Of a DNA stretch of 64,000 nucleotides, positions 60,518 through 64,000 are shown one piece after another. The stretch is taken from contig NZ_JACWCT010000100.1 in the NCBI RefSeq assembly GCF_016613415.1, forward strand, positions 1 to 64,000, in the 5' to 3' direction. The notes beneath the pieces were generated by a model. The model was given only the letters and a program-made list of their open reading frames with translations. It was not told the DNA's origin and made no database searches. The position numbers and the translations under genes are program-made. How positions within the stretch are numbered: position 1 is the first letter of the stretch; every line of letters begins with the position of its first letter. The DNA comes from Methylobacterium ajmalii (GTDB taxonomy: Bacteria > Pseudomonadota > Alphaproteobacteria > Rhizobiales > Beijerinckiaceae).

Positions 60518-61408
60518 TCACCCGGGCGTCAGCATCACGAAATGTCCGTCCGGGTCGCGCAGCAGGGCGGCACCGCCCGTGGCGGGCTGAGACGTCGACC
60601 CGGCCGGAACGAGCCGGCGGGCATGGGTGGCGCAGGCGGCTGCGAGAGCCTCGCCGTCGGCCATCGCGATCACCAGCCGGGTCGCCGCCACGTCGCCGAC
60701 CGTGAGGTCGGAGACCGGGCGCGGATGGTCGCCGCGGTAGCACAACAGCTCGACATGCGGCGGCCGCCCGTCTGGGAAGCCCAGCCCCGTCACCTCGACG
60801 GTCGGGGCGGGGACGGCATCGAGGCGGGCCTGTTCGGGCCCGGTATTGAGCGAGCGCGACACGACCGAGAGCCCGAGGGATTCGTAGAACGCCACGCTGC
60901 GGGCGGTGTCGGCGACCGAGATCGCCGAGTGGTCGAGACCGAGGCAAGGACCCGCCGCTCCCGGCCGTCGCCACGCCTCCGGGATCGCGTCCGGCGGGAA
61001 GGCCAGGAATTCGAGCGGGTGGCCCTCGGGGTCGCGGAACTTGAACGCCGTCACGCCGCCCGAGGCGGCGGGCAGCCGCACCGGGCCGTCGGTCGAGATC
61101 GGGCGCCAGCCCGGATGCGCCGACAGGCGGGCATGGGCCGCCGCCATGTCGGCGACGATGATGGCGCAATGCTGGAACAGCGGGCTGAAGCCCGGCACCT
61201 CGCCCGGATAGGGGCGGCCGTCGGGCGCCGCCACGAGGTCGAGGCGCTGGTCGCCGAGGCGCAGGGGCACGACCCGCGCCGGCCCGGCCCCGATCGCCTC
61301 TGCGTCGCGAAAGCCGAGCGCCGCGCGGTAGAACACCGCCAGCCTCTCCGGGTCGGTGGCGTTGAGCGCGATCCGGGCGAGGCGCCGGGCTCCTTCGAGG
61401 GCGCTCAC
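60518..61408 (-). CDS. VOC family protein with two glyoxalase-like domains
   Basis: The 296-residue product has two vicinal oxygen chelate modules. Domain 1 (about 8-140) has RIALNATDPERLAVFYRAAL and KFRDPEGHPLEFLAFP; domain 2 (about 150-295) has LDHSAISVADTARSVAFYES and LLRDPDGHFVMLTPG. The His/Glu metal-ligand pattern is visible, so a metal-dependent lyase or dioxygenase is possible. The GTG start overlaps the SMP-30 stop (GTGA). It ends the DoxX-cupin-SMP-30-VOC unit. Confidence 0.88.
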   Translation of the reverse strand: MSALEGARRLARIALNATDPERLAVFYRAALGFRDAEAIGAGPARVVPLRLGDQRLDLVAAPDGRPYPGEVPGFSPLFQHCAIIVADMAAAHARLSAHPGWRPISTDGPVRLPAASGGVTAFKFRDPEGHPLEFLAFPPDAIPEAWRRPGAAGPCLGLDHSAISVADTARSVAFYESLGLSVVSRSLNTGPEQARLDAVPAPTVEVTGLGFPDGRPPHVELLCYRGDHPRPVSDLTVGDVAATRLVIAMADGEALAAACATHARRLVPAGSTSQPATGGAALLRDPDGHFVMLTPG

Positions 61409-62307
61409 GGCGTCTGCACCCCGCGCCGGTCGAGGAAGATCGCATAGAGCGTGTGCGAGCCGCCGATGAACAGGCGGTTCTTGGTCGGGCCGCCGAAGGT
61501 GATGTTCGAGACCGGATGCGGCACCAGGATCTTGCCCATCAGCTTGCCCTCCGGGCTGATGCAATGCACCCCGTCGGCCGCGCTCGACCAGACGTTGCCG
61601 TCCTCGTCGACCCGCATCCCGTCGCAATAGCCGGGCTCGATCTTGTGGAAGATGTCGCCGCCCGACAAGGCGCCGTCGGGCGAGACGTCGAAGACGCGGA
61701 TGTACTGGCGCGGATCCGGCTTCGACTGGTCGCCGGTCTCGGCGACGTAGAGCCGGCGCTCGTCGGGCGAGAAGGCGAGGCCGTTCGGCCCGTCGAAGTC
61801 GCCGGCCATCACCTGGATCTCGCCCGTCCGCGGGTCGAGGCGGTAGAGGGCGGGCGGCTGCTCGGAACGCTGCCGCCCGCCCTCGTAGTCGTTCGCGATG
61901 CCGTAGACCGGATCGCTGAACCAGATCGTCCCGTCGGACTTCACCACCACGTCGTTCGGCGAATTCAGGCGCTTGCCGGCATGGCGCTCGACCAGCGTCG
62001 TGACCGTGCCGTCGTACTCGGTGCGGGTTAGGCAGCGGCCGCGATGCGAGCAGGCGATCAGCCGGCCCTCGCGGTCCCGGGTCTGGCCGTTGGCGTAGTT
62101 CGAGGGCGCGCGGTAGACCGAGAAGCCCGCTCCCTCGATCCACCGCATCGTGCGGTTGCGCGGCAGGTCCTGGAACAGCAGGCAGTCGGCGTCGCCCATC
62201 CAGACCGGGCCCTCGATCCAGCGGAAGCCGGAACCCAGCTCCTCCAGCGGCGCGTTCGCCAGGACGTAGTGCTTGAAGCGCTCGTCGTGGATCTCGAACC
62301 CGTCCAT
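61405..62307 (-). CDS. SMP-30/gluconolactonase family lactonase
   Basis: The 300-residue protein is a six-bladed propeller. The metal ligands are visible: Glu in WIEGPVWMGDADCLLFQDLP near residue 30, Asn in LNSPNDVVVKSDGTIWFSDP, Asn in DGPNGLAFSPDE and Asp in DGMRVDEDGNVWSSAADG. Members hydrolyse sugar lactones to aldonic acids. It is coupled with VOC (overlap) and four bases from the cupin gene. With the neighbouring GMC oxidoreductase, a sugar oxidation and lactone hydrolysis pair is plausible. Confidence 0.92.
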   Translation of the reverse strand: MDGFEIHDERFKHYVLANAPLEELGSGFRWIEGPVWMGDADCLLFQDLPRNRTMRWIEGAGFSVYRAPSNYANGQTRDREGRLIACSHRGRCLTRTEYDGTVTTLVERHAGKRLNSPNDVVVKSDGTIWFSDPVYGIANDYEGGRQRSEQPPALYRLDPRTGEIQVMAGDFDGPNGLAFSPDERRLYVAETGDQSKPDPRQYIRVFDVSPDGALSGGDIFHKIEPGYCDGMRVDEDGNVWSSAADGVHCISPEGKLMGKILVPHPVSNITFGGPTKNRLFIGGSHTLYAIFLDRRGVQTP

Positions 62308-62311
62308 GCGA

Positions 62312-62758
62312 TCACCGGAACCGGCAGGCCGCGCCGGTGGTCGGCGCCGAATCGTACTGGATGATCATCAGGACCGCCGGCTCGTCCCCGACCGTGCCGG
62401 AGCGGTGGCCCGTCTTGCCGTCGCGCTCGCGGACGTTCTGGTCCTCGCCGAACGAGATCTCGCCCGGACCCATCTCGACCCGGGTGCCATCCATCGATTC
62501 GACGAACCAGCGGCCCGACAGCGGGACGATCCATTGAGGTTTCGGGTTCGGGTGCCAGTCGCCGGTCCAGCCGACGGGCTGCACGGTCACGAACACCGTG
62601 GCGCCGTCATGGGTCTTCTGCCCCTGCCATTGCGGCGGGGCCGGCGGCGACATCGACTTCTTCTCGAACTCGGTGAAGGCGCATCGCGTCTGGTGGCTGA
62701 TCCCGTCCGCGTCGGCCCAGAGGTGCCAGTAGGGGACGGTGGGGCTCGCATCGCTCAT
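62312..62758 (-). CDS. Cupin-domain protein
   Basis: The 148-residue product has one cupin beta barrel: VQPVGWTGDWHPNPKPQWIV and GPGEISFGEDQNVRERDGKT. The His of DWHPN could bind metal, but the usual HxH set is incomplete. The ATG overlaps the DoxX stop (ATGA) and the gene ends four bases before SMP-30, so it is co-translated with both. A sensing or binding role for a small acid or sugar is possible; activity cannot be stated. Confidence 0.82.
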   Translation of the reverse strand: MSDASPTVPYWHLWADADGISHQTRCAFTEFEKKSMSPPAPPQWQGQKTHDGATVFVTVQPVGWTGDWHPNPKPQWIVPLSGRWFVESMDGTRVEMGPGEISFGEDQNVRERDGKTGHRSGTVGDEPAVLMIIQYDSAPTTGAACRFR

Positions 62759-63225
62759 CGGGCGGTCTCGCTGACGCTGTAGGGCTTCGACGAGGCGAAG
62801 GGGTGCGAGAAGAACGTCTCGACCGTCGCCGCCCCGGTGCCGAAGGTGACGAGCAGAAACCCGCCGGCGAGCGCGAGGTTCTTCCAGAAATCCCAGAAAA
62901 GCTCGCGCCCCTTGCCGCCGGACCAGAAATCGCCCGGCTTCCAGAACTGCTTCCACAGGAGCGCCGTGACGCCGCAATAGCCGGCGAGCACGAAGGCGGC
63001 GAAGCGGTCGGCGATGCCGGTGAGGACGCCGAGCGACATCACGATCTCGACGAACAGGCCGGCGAGGATCAGCGCCGTGGCGGGGGCGGTGGCATGCACC
63101 GCCTGTTTCGCCTGCCCTACCGCCCCGCGAAAATTCAGGATCTTGTCGAGGGCACTGAACGGCAGGAACAGCAACACCAAAAGGAGCCGGACCCCGAAGG
63201 CGACCGCGATGCTGAGAGATGCCAT
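62755..63225 (-). CDS. DoxX family membrane protein
   Basis: The 156-residue product has four hydrophobic helices: IAVAFGVRLLLVLLFLPFSA, ALILAGLFVEIVMSLGVLTG, FAAFVLAGYCGVTALLWKQF and LALAGGFLLVTFGTG. This is the DoxX/YphA-type layout; such proteins are often linked to quinone-coupled oxidations. The longer in-frame region to 63954 lies opposite the GMC gene and is not coding. It is the first gene of the minus-strand unit and is divergent from the GMC gene, with 147 bases between them. Confidence 0.88.
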   Translation of the reverse strand: MASLSIAVAFGVRLLLVLLFLPFSALDKILNFRGAVGQAKQAVHATAPATALILAGLFVEIVMSLGVLTGIADRFAAFVLAGYCGVTALLWKQFWKPGDFWSGGKGRELFWDFWKNLALAGGFLLVTFGTGAATVETFFSHPFASSKPYSVSETAR

Positions 63226-63372
63226 CCGTGTCCGACCCCGCCGCCCTGTTTCGCGTGTGCGAAAAGCTAAGTGGGGCGGGTCGACGTTGGCGCCAGCCCC
63301 GCCATATCCGCTTCGCACGGGCGAGCGGCCCTGCGTCATCCTGCGGCTTTCCGCAGCGGAGGGGACCCGCCG

Positions 63373-64000
63373 ATGAGCGAGAACCGGCACTACGACGTCG
63401 TCATCGTCGGCTCGGGGCCGGGTGGCGGCACCATGGCGTGGCGGCTGGCCCAGACCGGCAAGCGCATCCTGCTGCTCGAGCGCGGCGACTACCTGCCGCG
63501 CGAGCGGGAGAACTGGGACAGCCAAGCGGTCTTCGTCGATGCCCGCTACCAGGCGCCCGAGACCTGGTACGGCGCCGACGGGTCGAGCTTCCATCCCGGC
63601 CTGCACTACTTCGTCGGCGGCAACAGCAAGGTCTACGGCTCGGTCCTGCTCCGCCTGCGCGAGAAGGATTTCGGTCAGATCCGCCACCCGGACGGTATCT
63701 CGCCGGAATGGCCGGTGAAGTACGACGTGTTCGAGCCCTACTACCAGGCGGCGGAGGAACTCTACTACGTCCATGGCCAGCGCGGCGAGGATCCGACCGA
63801 GCCGCCATCCTCGAAACCCTACGCCTACCCGCCGATCACCCACGAACCCCGGATCCAGGAGCTGTTCGACGGGCTGAAGCGCGAGGGCCATCACCCGTTC
63901 CACCTGCCGGTCGGGGTGCGGCTCGACGAGCGGGACGGCAAGCCCCTGCCGCACTCGGCCTGCATCCGCTGCGACGCCTTCGACGGCTATCCGTGCATCA
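63373..64000 (+). CDS. GMC family oxidoreductase (cut by the window end)
   Basis: The first 209 codons are present. The FAD motif VVIVGSGPGGGTMAWRLAQT begins at about residue 9. FVGGNSKVYGSVLLRLREKD is the GMC substrate/flavin region, and a cysteine-bearing stretch ACIRCDAFDGYPCI ends the visible part, as in GMC enzymes of the gluconate-dehydrogenase branch. The ATG at 63373 is chosen; upstream sequence up to the DoxX start is non-coding. It faces away from the DoxX-cupin-SMP-30-VOC unit. The C-terminus and any subunit 3 gene lie outside. Confidence 0.93.
   Translation, partial: MSENRHYDVVIVGSGPGGGTMAWRLAQTGKRILLLERGDYLPRERENWDSQAVFVDARYQAPETWYGADGSSFHPGLHYFVGGNSKVYGSVLLRLREKDFGQIRHPDGISPEWPVKYDVFEPYYQAAEELYYVHGQRGEDPTEPPSSKPYAYPPITHEPRIQELFDGLKREGHHPFHLPVGVRLDERDGKPLPHSACIRCDAFDGYPCI

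Overview
The window is chromosomal DNA from a high-GC alphaproteobacterium, most likely a member of the Methylobacteriaceae (Hyphomicrobiales). The evidence is the GC-rich codon use, the Rhizobiales-type ribosomal proteins and gene order, a possible Irr-type iron box, a GGAAC-N16-CGTT promoter of the alphaproteobacterial general stress response, and intergenic repeats familiar from this order. The genus is an inference; the class is safe. No tRNA, rRNA, CRISPR array, insertion sequence or prophage was seen.

Bases 1-16270 hold the end of tuf and the S10, spc and alpha ribosomal protein clusters in canonical order: rpsJ to rpsQ, rplN to secY-adk, then rpsM-rpsK-rpoA-rplQ. Genes are tightly packed and often overlap, but several gaps contain strong hairpins. 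An MBL-fold hydrolase sits between rpsK and rpoA. rpmJ and infA are absent from this stretch.

Bases 16300-23700 hold a PepSY protein, an aspartate-type aminotransferase, and an overlapping trio: an alpha/beta hydrolase fused to a gluconate-2-dehydrogenase subunit-3 domain, its GMC flavoprotein and an SDR. Next come dps with a sigma-EcfG promoter, a 56-residue membrane microprotein and a cloverleaf-like repeat.

Bases 23670-28140 (minus strand) carry ilvBN, preceded by a promoter, a leader peptide with consecutive Val-Leu-Ile-Val codons and an attenuator, and then the biotin ECF transporter bioMNY.

Bases 28370-39780 are one unbroken plus-strand chemosensory operon: cheW, cheR-TPR, cheW, MCP, cheA-REC and cheB, followed by two hybrid histidine kinases. 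It has the parts of a Wsp-type (alternative cellular function) array, but kinases stand where a diguanylate cyclase would be expected, similar in logic to the Che3/CheS3 system. A heavy-metal RND adaptor and pump follow to 44423.

Bases 44573-64000 are mixed metabolic and envelope genes: ilvC, a DUF924 protein, a glutathione transferase, an Ftr1-type iron permease with a possible Irr box, a periplasmic solute-binding/PheC-like protein, a 7TM-PAS-GGDEF-EAL protein, a divergent second LpxC, an M16 protease, thrC, pyk, several hypothetical proteins, and a coupled minus-strand set (DoxX, cupin, SMP-30 lactonase, VOC) divergent from a GMC oxidoreductase cut by the window end.
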